NCBI RefSeq assembly: GCF_902167145.1
Contig: NC_050098.1
Location: 136,288,207 to 136,352,206 of the forward strand
DNA: 64,000 nt
DNA from: Zea mays
Lineage: Eukaryota > Streptophyta > Magnoliopsida > Poales > Poaceae
Direction: 5' to 3'
Positions 9,850-20,797 of the stretch are shown in pieces; position 1 is the stretch's first letter, and every line of letters begins with the position of its first letter. Below the pieces are notes generated by a model. The model did no database searches. It was not told the DNA's origin and saw nothing but the letters and a program-made list of their open reading frames with translations. The position numbers were made by a program, and so were the translations under genes.

Positions 9850-12477
9850 ATGTCGGGAGCTCATGCCAAGAAGGAAATGGTGACCGGCGACAAGCCCGCC
9901 ACAAGCCATGGGAAAGCTCCATCGGGGGAGTCCGGCAACAAGAAGAGGGAGGAATCACCTCCCCACGTCAAGTCGCACCGGAGTGGCGACAAGAAGAAGA
10001 AAATGAAGAAAGTGGTCTACTATAAGACCGATTCTTCGTCGCCTTCCACCTCTGGCTCCGACACGCCATCCGTCACTTCTAAGCGCCATGAGCGCAAGAA
10101 GTTTAGCAAGATCCCCTTACGCTATCCTTGCATTTCCAAACGCACTCCTTTACTTTCCGTCCCACTAGGCAAACCACCGGTTTTTTACGGTAAAGATTAT
10201 TGTATGTGGAGTGATAAAATGAGGCACCATCTAATCTCACTCCACGCGAGCATTTGGGACATTGTTGAGTTTGGTGCATAGGAACCATCCGTGGGGGATG
10301 AAGGCTATGACTCGGACGAGGTAGCCCAAATCCGACACCTCAACTCCCAAGCCACTACTATACTCCTCGCCTCTCTAAGTCGAGAGGAGTATAATAAGGT
10401 GCAAGGGTTGAAGAGCGCCAAAGAGATTTGGGACGTGCTCAAGACCGCGCACGAAGGAGATGAGGTGACCAAGATCACCAAGCGGGAAACGATCGAGGGG
10501 GAGCTCAGTCGATTTATGCTCAACCAAAGAGAGGAGCCACAAGCCATGTACAAGCGGCTCAAGACCTTGGTGAACCAAGTGTGCAACCTTGGGAGCACCA
10601 AATGGGATGACCATGAAATGGTCAAGGTTATTCTAAGATCACTCGTCTTTCTTAATCCTACACAAGTTCAATTAATTCGTGGTGATCCTAGATACAAGCT
10701 AATGTCTCCCGAGAAGGTGATAGGAAAATTTGTGTGCTTTGAATTGATGATCAAAGGCTCCAAGAAAATCATCGAGCAAGGCGCCTCCTCCACACCCGAG
10801 ATGCAACCCGTCGCATTCAAGGCGACGGAGGAGAAGAAAGAAGAGTCTACATCAAGTAGACTCCCCATCGACGCCTCCAAGCTCGACAACGAGGAGATGG
10901 CGCTCATCATCAAGAGCTTCCGCCAAATCCTCAAGCAAAGGAGGGGGAAGGATTACAAACCCCGCTCCAAGAAGGTTTGCTACAAATGTGGTAAGCCCAG
11001 TCATTTTATTGCAAAATATCCATTATCTAGTGATAGTGACAGGGGCAACAACAAGAGGGAAAAGAAGAAGGAGAAGAAGAGATACTACAAGAAGGGCGGC
11101 GATACCCATGTTTGCCGGGAGTGGGACTCCGACGAGAGCTCCACCGACTCCTCCGATGAGGACGCCGCAAACATCACCGTCAACAAGGGTCTCCTCTTCC
11201 CCAACGTCGGCCACAAGTGCCTCATGGCAAAAGACGGCAAAAAGAAGAAGGTAAAATCTAGAGCTTTCACTAAATATGCAACATCTAGTGATGAGGCTAG
11301 CTCTAGTGATGATGAGGATGATTTGCTCACCCTTTTTGCCAACTTAAACATGCAACAAAAAGAAAAATTGAATGAATTGATTAGTGCTATTCATGAGAAG
11401 GATGAACTCTTGGATAGCCAAGAGGACTTCCTTATTAAATAAAATAAGAAGCATGTTAAAGTTAAAAATGCTTATGCTCAGGAGATAGAAAATTGTGAAA
11501 AATTAACTAGTGAGCTAAGCACTTGCCATGACACTATTTCCAACCTTAGATTTGAGAATGATAAATTGATTGCTAAGGTTGATAAATTAAATGTTAGTGA
11601 TGATTCTTATGTCAACCTTAAAAATGATAATGCTAGTTTAATTGCTAAGATTGACAAGTTGAATGAATCCATTGCTAGCCTTAAGATAGAAAATGATAAA
11701 TTGTCTACTAAGGCTAAAAATTTAAATATTTGCAATGATGTTGTTTCCAATCTTAGAAATGAAAATGTCATGTTACATGCTAAGATTGATGAATTAAATG
11801 CATGCAAACCCTCTACATCTACCATTGAACATGTTACTATTTGCACTAGATGTAGAGATATTAATGTTGATGCTATTCATGATCACCTAACTTTAATTAA
11901 ACAACAAAATGATCATATAGCTCAACTTAGTGCTAAAATTAATGAGCACGACTTAGAAAATGAAAAATTTAAATTTGCTAGAAGCATGCTTTATAGTGGG
12001 AGACGCCCTGGGATTAAGGATGGCATTGGCTTCCAAAAGGGAGATAATGTCAAGCTTAATGCTCTTAAGAAATTGTCTAATTTTGTTAAGGGTAAGGCTC
12101 CCATGGTTCAGGATAACGAGGGTTACATTTTATACCCTGCCAGTTATCACGAACACAAAATTAGGAGAATTCATTCTAGGAAGTCTCACTATGGCTCTCA
12201 TCATGCTTTTATGTATAAGAGTGAGGCATCTAGTTCTAGGCAATCCACTCATGCTAAGTTGCTTAAAAAGAAATCTCCTATTGCATCAAATGAGCCTAAC
12301 ATTTCATTTAAGACTTTTGATGCTTCATATGTTTTAACTAACAAATCAGGCAAAGTAGTTGCCAAATATGTTGGGGCCAAACACAAGGGCTCAAAGACTT
12401 GTGTTTGGGTACACAAGGTGCTTGTTTCTAATGTCAAAAGACCCAAGACTGTTTGGGTACCTAAGAACAAGGCCTAA
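9850..12477 (+). pseudogene. Sirevirus gag with internal stops
   Basis: The start ATG (MSGAHAKKE) is followed by a long gag. Stops occur at 10279 (TAG) and 11440 (TAA); the reading frame continues after each. Compared with the sister copy at the right end of the window, the second stop replaces a glutamate codon. The zinc knuckle at about 10978-11020 reads CYKCGKPSHFIAKYP: the last cysteine of the CCHC box is tyrosine. A lysine- and acid-rich stretch and a long coiled-coil-like region (11470-11980, repeated LI-K-DKLN units) follow, as in other Sirevirus Gag proteins. Gag ends at a TAA (12475-12477) also present in the sister element. Confidence 0.85.
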
Positions 12478-12489
12478 ATTTGTTTTGTA

Positions 12490-15400
12490 GGTTTATGCAT
12501 CCGGGGGCTCAAGTTGGATAATTGATAGCGGGTGCACAAACCACATGACTGGGGAGAAAAGGATGTTCTCCTCCTATGAGAAAAACCATGATCCCCAAAG
12601 AGCTATCACATTCGGGGATGGAAATCAAGGTTTGGTCAAAGGGCTTGGTAAAATTGCTATATCACCTGACCATTCTATTTCCAATGTTTTTCTTGTAGAT
12701 TCTTTAGACTATAACTTGCTTTCAGTTTCTCAATTATATAAAATGGGCTACAATTGTCTTTTTACGGATATAGGTGTTACTGTCTTTAGAAGAAGTGATG
12801 ATTCAGTAGCATTTAAGGGAGTGTTAGAGGGTCAGCTATACTTAGTTGATTTTAATAGAGCTGAACTCGACACTTGCTTAATTGCTAAGACTAACATGGG
12901 TTGGCTCTGGCATCGCTGACTAGCCCACGTTGGGATGAAGAATCTTCACAAGCTTCTAAAGGGAGAGCACATTTTGGGACTAACAAATGTTCATTTTGAG
13001 AAAGACAAGATTTGTAGCGCATGTCAAGCAGGGAAGCAAGTTGGTGTTCATCATCCACATAAGAACATCATGACGACTTACAGGCCGCTTGAGCTACTCC
13101 ACATGGACCTATTCGACCCGATAGCTTACATAAGCATCAGCGGGAGTAAGTACTGTCTAGTTATTGTGGATGATTATTCTCGCTTCACTTGGGTGTTCTT
13201 TTTGCAGGAAAAATCACAAACCCAAGAGACCTTAAAGGGATTCTTGAGACGGGCTCAAAATGAGTGCTTAAGGATGAAAAAGATTAGAAGCGACAACGGA
13301 ATGGAGTTCAAGAACTATCAAATTGAAGGTTTTCTTGAGGACGAGGGCATCAAGCATGAGTTCTCTTCTCCCTACACACCTCAACAAAATGGTGTAGTGG
13401 AGAGGAAGAATAGAACTCTACTTGACATGGTGAGGACCATGCTTGATGAGTACAAGACTTCGGACCGGTTTTGGGCGGAAGCAATCAACACCGCTTGCTA
13501 CGCCATCAACCGTCTCTACCTTCACCGAATCCTCAAGAAGACATCATATGAACTCCTAACCGGTAAAAAGCCCAATGTTTCATATTTTAGAGTCTTTGGT
13601 AGCAAATGTTTTATTCTTGTTAAAAGAGGTAGAAAATCTAAATTTGCTCCTAAGGCTGTAGAAGGCTTTTTACTAGGATATGATTCAAACACAAGGGCAT
13701 ATAGAGTATTTAACAAGTCCACTGGACTAGTTGAAGTTTCTTGTGACATTGTGTTTGATGAGACTAACGGCTCTCAAGTAGAGCAAGTTGATCTTGATGA
13801 GCTAGATGATGAAGAGGCTCCATGAGTCGCACTAAGGAACATGTCCATTAGGGATGTGTGCCCTAAGGAATCCGAAGAGCCTCCACAAGCACAAGATCAA
13901 CCATCTTCCTCAATGCAAACATCTCCACCAACCCAAGATGAGGATCAAGCTCAAGAGGATGAAAATGAAGATCAAGAAGATGAGCCACCTCAAGAGGAGG
14001 GCAATGATCAAGGGGGAGATGCCAATGATCAAGACAAGGAAGATGATGAGGGTCCAAGACTGCCACACCCAAGAGTCCACCAAGCAATACAACAAGATCA
14101 CCCCGTGAACACTATCCTCGGCGATATTCAAAAGGGGGTAACCACTCGATCTCGTGTTGCTCATTTTTGTGAACATTACTCCTTTGTGTCTTCTATTGAG
14201 CCATACAGGGTGGAAGACGCATTAAGGGATTCGGACTGGGTGTTGGCAATGCAAGAGGAACTCAACAACTTCACGAGGAATGAGGTATGGCATTTAGTTC
14301 CACGTCCTAACCAAAATGTTGTAGGAACCAAGTGGGTCTTCTGCAACAAGCAAGACGAGCATGGTGTGGTGACAAGGAACAAAGCCCGACTCGTAGCCAA
14401 GGGTTATTCACAAGTCGAAGGTTTGGATTTCGATGAAACCTATGCACCCGTAGCTAGGCTTGAGTCAATTTGTATATTACTTTCCTATGCTACTTACCAT
14501 GGCTTCAAGCTTTATCAAATGGACGTGAAGAGTGCCTTCCTCAATGGACCAATCAAGGAGGAGGTCTATGTTGAGCAACCTCCCGGCTTTGAAGATAGTG
14601 AGTACCCTAACCATGTATATAAACTCTCTAAGGCTCTTTATGGGCTCAAGCAAGCCCCAAGAGCATGGTATGAATGCCTAAGAGATTTTCTTATCGCTAA
14701 TGGCTTCAAAGTCGGAAAAGCCGATCCTACTCTCTTTACTAAAACTATTGCAAATGATTTGTTTGTATGCCAAATTTATGTTGATGATATCATATTTGGG
14801 TCTACTAACAAATCTACCTGTGAAGAGTTTAGTAGGATAATAGTTCAAATATTCGAGATGTCTATGATGGGGGAGTTGAAGTACTTTCTAGGATTTCAAG
14901 TCAAGCAACTCCAAGAGGGCACCTTCATCAGCCAAACGAAGTACATTCAAGACATACTTACCAAGTTTGGGATGAAGGATGCCAAGCCCATCAAGACACC
15001 CATGGGAACCAATGGGCATCTCGACCTCGACACGGGAGGTAAATCCGTAGATCAAAAGGTATACCGGTCGATGATAGGATCTTTACTCTATTTATGTGCA
15101 TCTCGACCGAATATTATGCTTTTCGTATGCATGTGTGCAAGATTCCAAGCCGATCCTAAGGAAGTTCACCTTAGGGCCGTGAAACGAATCTTGAGATATT
15201 TAGTTCATACACCTAAGTTTGGTCTTTGGTACCCCAAGGGACCCACTTTTGATTTAATAGGTTATTCAGATGCTGATTGGGCAGGGTGTAAAATTGATAG
15301 AAAGAGCACATCAGGGACTTGTCAGTTCTTGGGAAGATCCCTGGTGTCTTGGGCTTCAAAGAAACAAAATTTTGTAGCTCTTTCTACCGCCGAAGCCGAG

Positions 15401-15729
15401 TACATTGTCGCAGGCCATTGTTGCGCGCAATTGCTTTGGATGAGGCAAACCCTTAGGGACTATGGTTACAAATTAACCAAAGATCCTCTCCTATGTGATA
15501 ACGAGAGTGCCATCCGCATGGCGGATAATCCGATTGAGCACAGCCGCACTAAGCACATAGCCATTCGGTATCACTTTTTGAGGGATCACCAACAAGGGGG
15601 GATATCGAGATTGCTTATGTTGGCACCAAAGAACAATTAGCCGATATCTTTACCAAGCCATTAGATGAGAAAACTTTTACCAAACTTAGGCATGAGCTAA
15701 ACATTTTGGATTCTAGGAATTTTGATTGA
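12490..15729 (+). pseudogene. Sirevirus pol: protease, integrase, RT, RNase H (broken)
   Basis: The frame opens around the protease motif [12 protein letters not shown] (about 12518-12552). Stops lie at 12917 (after WLWHR) and 13823, and one base is missing near 15595 just after the RNase H core. The integrase finger, the triad ([20 protein letters not shown]) and the reverse transcriptase YVDD box (14777-14788) are readable. RNase H motifs DADWAG and STAEAEY are also present. The stop at 15727 corresponds to the normal pol end. Confidence 0.85.
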
Positions 15730-16554
15730 CATTTTGCGCACATAGCTCATTTATATACCTTTGATCATATCTCTTTCATGTGCTATGACTAATGTGGTTT
15801 TCAAGTGTATTTCATGCTAAGTCATGGATTGAAAGGGAAATGGGGTCCTCGGCGAAGACAAGGCTTCCACTCCACTCCATCGAATTATTCATCCTTCGTC
15901 GTCACTCTGCATCACTCTCCAATTTGGTATAATCTTCACTCATATATTGTTTTCCATCGGGAGAGAAAGTAGAGAAGGGCTTATATTTCACTCACAAGTA
16001 TGCGTTTTTGACGATTCATGCCAAAGGGGGAGAAAGTATTAGCCCAAAGCAAAAGGACCACACCACCACCAATTTCAAAAATTTTGTAGTCTTCCAATTT
16101 GTATTAAAGAAGTTTTTCAATTGATATCTTATTTTTGATATAATTTCAAATTGGTATAACCTCTTTCAAAATTAAATATCTAAAACCCTCTTGAACACTA
16201 AGAGGAGAATTTCATTGAGGGGGAGTTTTGTTTAGTCAAAGGAAAAACATTTGAAACAGGGGGAGAAAATTTCAAATCTTGAAAATGCTTCTCAAAATCT
16301 TATTCATTTACCTTTGACTATTTGCAAAAAGACTTTGAAAAGAATTTCCAAAAGATTTTGCAAAAACAAAACTTGTGGTGCAAGCGTGGTCCAAAATGTT
16401 AAAAATGAAGAAAGCATCCATGCATATCTTATGGAATGTATATTGGCTTAATTCCAAGCAACCTTTGCACTTACCTTTTGCAAACTAGTTCAATTACCGC
16501 ACTTACATATTTGCTTTGGTTTGTGTTGGCATCAATCACCAAAAAGGGGGAGAT
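15730..16554 (+). other. Sirevirus 3' non-coding region with polypurine tracts
   Basis: No gene is seen. GGGGGAG-type purine tracts occur at about 16025, 16218, 16260 and, adjoining the 3' LTR, at 16541-16553. Multiple conserved polypurine tracts upstream of the 3' LTR are a recognised Sirevirus trait. Confidence 0.75.
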
Positions 16555-17705
16555 TGAAAGGGAAATAGGGTCAAACCTTTTCCTAAATGATTTTGGTGGT
16601 TGAATTGCCCAACACAAATAATTGGACTAACTAGTTTGCTCTAGATTATAAGTTTTACAGGTGCCAAAGATTCACAATAAACCAATACAAAGTTAAAGAA
16701 AGGGTTCAAAAAGAAAGGAGCAAAGCAACCGAAGGTTGCCCTGGTCTAGCGCACTGGACTGTCTGGTGCACCAGGGAGAATCATTCCGAACTTGCTAGCT
16801 TCGGGTTTTCTGGGAGCCACTCCGCTATAATTCACCAGACTGTCCGGTCTGTCAGCGGAGCAACGACTAACTGCGCCAACGGTCGTCAGCAAAAGTATAC
16901 AATGAATAGTGAACAGTGCAACTGCGCGCGCAGAAGTCAGAGCAGGCGCTAGAAGGCGCACCGGACAGTGAACAGGACATGTCCGGTGCACCACCGGACT
17001 GTCCGGTGGCCCACATGTCAGAAGCTCCAACGGTCGAACGCTAACGGTTGGGTGACGTGGCTGGCGCACCGGACTGTCCGGTGCGCCCTTCGACAGCAAC
17101 CTTCCCCAACGGCCATTTTGGTGGTTGGGGCTATAAATACCCCCCAACCACCACTCTTCAAGGCACCCAAGCATTCACTACTCCTCATTCAATACAAGAG
17201 CAATACACAACACTCCAAGGCACAAATCAAAGCCTCCGATCAAATCAAAGTCCACAATTCAACTCTAGTTTTTAGGACTTGTGAGAAGATCGACTTGTGT
17301 TCTTTTGTTGTTCTTGTTGCTTGGTTGGCTTTCTTCTTTATCTCATTCTTACTCTCAAAGCCTTGTAAGCAAAGCAAAAGACACCAATTGTGTGGTGGTC
17401 CTTGCGAGGTCTAAGTGACCCGGGAAATCAAGGAAGGAAGCTCACTCGGTCTAAGTGACTGTTTGAGAGAGGGAAAGGGTTGAAAGAGACCCAGTCTTTG
17501 TGACCACCTCAACGGGGAGTAGGTTTGCAAGAACCAAACCTCGATAAAACAAATCACCGTGTCATCCGCTCTTATTCGCTTGTGATTTGTTTTCGCTCTC
17601 TCTTTCGGACTCGATTATATTTCTAACGCTAACCCCGGCTTGTAGTTGTGCTTAAACTTTATAAAATTCAGGTTTGCCTATTCACCCCCCTCTAGGCGAC
17701 TTTGA
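16555..17705 (+). repeat. 3' LTR of Sirevirus 1
   Basis: 1,151 bp, about 50 bp shorter than the 5' LTR because part of the palindrome cluster is absent. The last bases are TTTGA where the 5' LTR has TTTCA, so the CA end is mutated. Confidence 0.95.
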
Positions 17706-17775
17706 GATAGACTGAGTGGTAAAGTGGGCTACGCGTGACGGTGAGGTTGTGGGTTTGATTCCCACTGGCCCGCAT
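17706..17775 (+). other. tRNA-like Pol III promoter motif (interrupted copy)
   Basis: A box A-like GACTGAGTGGTAAAG and a box B-like GGTTTGATTCC about 40 bases later have tRNA-like spacing. Box B differs from GGTTCGATTCC by one base. There is no complete cloverleaf acceptor stem, so this is a relic or SINE head, not a working tRNA. The Sirevirus sits directly in front of it. Confidence 0.45.
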
Positions 17776-17994
17776 AGCTATGAATTTTGCGTGAAATATG
17801 CCACGACTTGCTCTGATAATTTTTTTGCTATTTTTAAAACACATTTTATGTTTCCTGGAAAAAATTTCACTAGCGGTTTTATTACCTCGACCGCCAGTGG
17901 AAATCGATTTCCACTAGCGGTTCTCAGTAACCCGCCTGTACAATATTTTTATCTACTAGCCTCTAGCACTGGCAGTTCTGAAAAACGTCAGTAC

Positions 17995-19369
17995 TGTCGG
18001 CGTTTCGACCCCGGGGGGTCCCTGGACCGACGAGTAACTTGTCGCTGCGTGCCCCAGCCCAGATGGGTCGGCGCGAGACGGAACACAAAGAGGGGAAAAC
18101 TACGGCTTTGTGTTGTCCTGCACCCAGGGTGGATGCACTTGCAGTAGGGGGTATAAGCGTTCGTGAGGGAGAGAGAGAGAGAGCCTATCCGTCGGCCCGT
18201 CCTCCCGCGCAGCCACCCCCCTTATACGAGGGCCCTGGACCTTCTTTTTATAGATAGGAGAGGGTCCAGGTGTACAATGGGGGGTGTAGCAATATGCTAA
18301 CGTGTCCGGCAGAGTGGAGCCAGAGCCTTATGTACATGTCGACGTGGCTGTCGGAGAGGTGCTAGTGCCCTGTGCATGTGATGTCGTGGCCGTCGGAGGA
18401 GCGCTTGAGCCCTGTAGAAGCACAACTGTCGGGGCTGTCGGGACCTTGCTTACGTCTCCTTGCTTCCGTAGGGGGCTGAGAATCGTCGTCGTCATGGGAG
18501 CACGCGGGGTGCCATCATTACTTGTTTACCGGGGCGAGCCAGATGGGACGCCGATCTTGTTCCCCGTAGCCTGAGCTAGCTAGGGGTAGGGTAATGATGT
18601 ACCCCCCTGTGGCGTGGTCGGTCCGAGCGCAAGGTCGGGCGATGCGGTGACTCCTCTGAGGTCGAGGTTGAGGCCGAGCCCTGGGGTCGGGCGAGGCGGA
18701 GACCGTCTTCCGAGGTCGAGGTTGAGGCCGAGCCCTGGGGTCGGGCGAGGCGGAGACCGTCTTCCGAGGCCGAGGCGAGGGCCGAGCCCTGGGGTCGGGC
18801 GAGGCGGAGACCGTCTTCCAAGGCTGAGGCGAGGGCCGAGCCCCGTGGTGGGCGAGGCGGAGCTTCTTATGGCGCCTGAGGCTGGACTCGGCTGCTGTCA
18901 GCCTCACCTTGGCGGGTGGCACAGCAGTCGGAGCAGGGCAGGCGGCGCTGTTTTCCTGTCAGGTCAGTCAGTGGAGGGGCGAAGTGACTGCGGTCACTTC
19001 AGCCCTGCCGACTGAGGAGCGCGCGTCAGGAAAAGGTGTCAGGCGATCCTTGCTTTGAATGCTCCTGCGATACGGTCGGTTGGCGAGGCGATCTGGCCAA
19101 GGTTGCTTCACTGCGAAGCCTGCCCGAGCTGGGCCTCGGGCGAGTCGAAGGTGCGCCCGTTGCTTGAGGAGGCCCTCGGGCGAGGCGTGAATCCGCCTAG
19201 GTCTATTGTTCCTGCCCGAGGCTGGGCTCGGGCGAGGCGAGATCGTGTCCCTTGAGTGGATGGAGCCTTGACCTGAATTGCGCCCATCAGGATTCTGCAA
19301 CTTGTGTTGATGGTGATTACCAGCCGAGTTTAGGAGCCTTGGGGGTACCCCTAATTATGGTCCCCGACA
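17995..19369 (-). repeat. 3' LTR of Tat1
   Basis: 1,375 bp. The minus-strand TATA box is TATAAAAAG at about 18245-18253. Four GTCGGGCGAGGCGGAGAC-type units of about 60 bp lie at 18640-18860. Confidence 0.92.
18640..18860 (-). repeat. about four ~60-bp tandem repeats inside the Tat LTR
   Basis: The unit contains GCCGAGCCCTGGGGTCGGG followed by CGAGGCGGAGACCGTCTTCC. The same array is in the other LTR (31905-32130) and a shorter one in Tat2 (51425-51580). It lies upstream of the TATA box in element sense, so it is a probable enhancer. Confidence 0.8.
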
Positions 19370-20097
19370 GTAGCCCCCAAGCCTCAAAGGGAGTGTTGGT
19401 ACTCGCTTGGAGGCTTTGTCGCACTTTTTTGCAAGGGGACCGGCCTTTCTCGGTTACATTTTGTTCCGGTGGGTGCGCGCGAGCGCACCCGCCGGGTGTA
19501 GCCCCGAGGCCTCGGAGGAGTGGTTTGACTCCTTCGAGGTCTTAATGCCTTTCGTGATGCCTCGGCCGGTCTGGTTGTTCCTTCATGCGATCTGATCGTA
19601 GCCCGGGTGCATGGTCAGGTTCCGAGTTCTCGGGCTGGTATGTTGACGCTGTCAACGGTTTGGCCGGAGCCAGGTTTGCGAGAGCAGCCCCCAAGCCTCT
19701 GCACAGAGCGAGAGGACAGTCAAGGACTGACTCGGCTTTTATCATACGCCCCTTTGTCGCCTTTCCACAAGGAGGAGGTGGGGAAAGTGCCATGTTGCCC
19801 TCGGAGGGCGCCGAACATGGTGTCTCCAGTGAGTTGCTAACGGGTGATCCGAGTGGACGCCCGTGCCCCGTTCGATAAGGGTCGGCTAGTGGCCCAGAGG
19901 CGCGCTCCAAAAGTACCTGCAGGTGATTTGCCGGACCCGGTCCCGTTTGATAGGGTCCGAGGGCTCGATGCCTCCCTCTGATGGGATTCCGTTACAGAAT
20001 CGCTCCTGCTGGTCTCGGAAATGTCCTAGGGTACCTCGGGAGCATAGCCCGAGCCTCGGCCATGTATCGGACGTACCCAGAGTCATCCCTCGCTCTG

Positions 20098-20335
20098 CGT
20101 GTTCTGGGGCGGCTGTCGAACCCTTCGGGGGGCCAGCCTTCGAACCCTGATCAGTAGTGGGTGCGGAGCCCGAGTGCTCTGAGGCGGCTGTCGAACCCTT
20201 CCGAGGGGCCAGCCTTCGAACCTCTGATCAGCAGTGAGCCTGAAGCCCGAGTGCTCTGGGGCGGCTGTCGAACCCTTTTGAGGGGCCAGCCTTCGAACCC
20301 CTGATCAGTAGGAGGGCTCGGGGCCCGCTTCCTTC
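20098..20335 (+). repeat. three ~77-bp tandem repeats in Tat1 3' region
   Basis: Each unit contains GGGGCGGCTGTCGAACCC, then GGGCCAGCCTTCGAACC and TGATCAGTAG. Starts are near 20102, 20180 and 20256. The same triplet is in Tat2 at about 52822-53035. Confidence 0.85.
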
Positions 20336-20655
20336 GCGGAGAAGGATCCCTTCCGGAGTATCCCCTTTCCCAGTCCCTGTAGCAAGAGAGAGAAAGGGGA
20401 AGGAGAAAAGGATACGAATTTAAATGATATGGCGCACCTTTTTTGACGTGGTCATCATGGCGGAGGTGAAACGTCGCCCGCTTCACCTGCCAAAGGTGTC
20501 GTCTGCCCTGCCGCGAAGTTAATGCGATGGGACAGGTGGTTCGTGGGGCAGCCGTTGTGCATGCGCGAGTCGTTCGAGGAACGGGCGTTTCGCCTTCGAG
20601 TTTGAATTTCGCGGCGGGTTCGGGCGAAGTGTTGAATGGGTCTTGCCCGGGCCTT

Positions 20656-20664
20656 TATATATAT
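20656..20664 (+). promoter_or_regulatory. TATA box for the antisense gene of Tat1
   Basis: TATATATAT on the plus strand lies about 135 bp before the ATG at 20798, in a position suited to drive the extra gene independently of the LTR. Confidence 0.5.
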
Positions 20665-20797
20665 CCGGAAGAGGGACCGGTGGTGGTTCTTTACTCTGCT
20701 GCTCGCCTCCTGCTTTGGTTTCTGCAACCCAAGGGAATAGCCAGAGAAAGAAAACCACGCACCTTGTCCGCTCCGCCGCCACCCCCTTCACTTGGCT

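Larger units (their letters stand above)
8600..17705 (+). mobile_element. Sirevirus (Opie/Ji-like Ty1/copia), complete but decayed
   Basis: A 9.1-kb plus-strand element flanked by the 5-bp duplication GATAG (8595-8599 and 17706-17710). It has two LTRs, a tRNA-Met primer site, gag, pol in copia order and a polypurine tract. Several stops and at least one frameshift make it inactive. The site it entered is preserved empty at about 33059. Confidence 0.95.

Noticed and set aside
17706..17775. Functional tRNA gene
   Set aside because: Box A and B are present, but no acceptor stem or anticodon arm can be paired convincingly.
18614..19015. Repetitive arginine/proline frames in Tat LTRs (also 31884-32150 and 51391-51597)
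   Set aside because: Product of ~60-bp GC-rich LTR repeats read in frame; no conserved start and they lie in U3.
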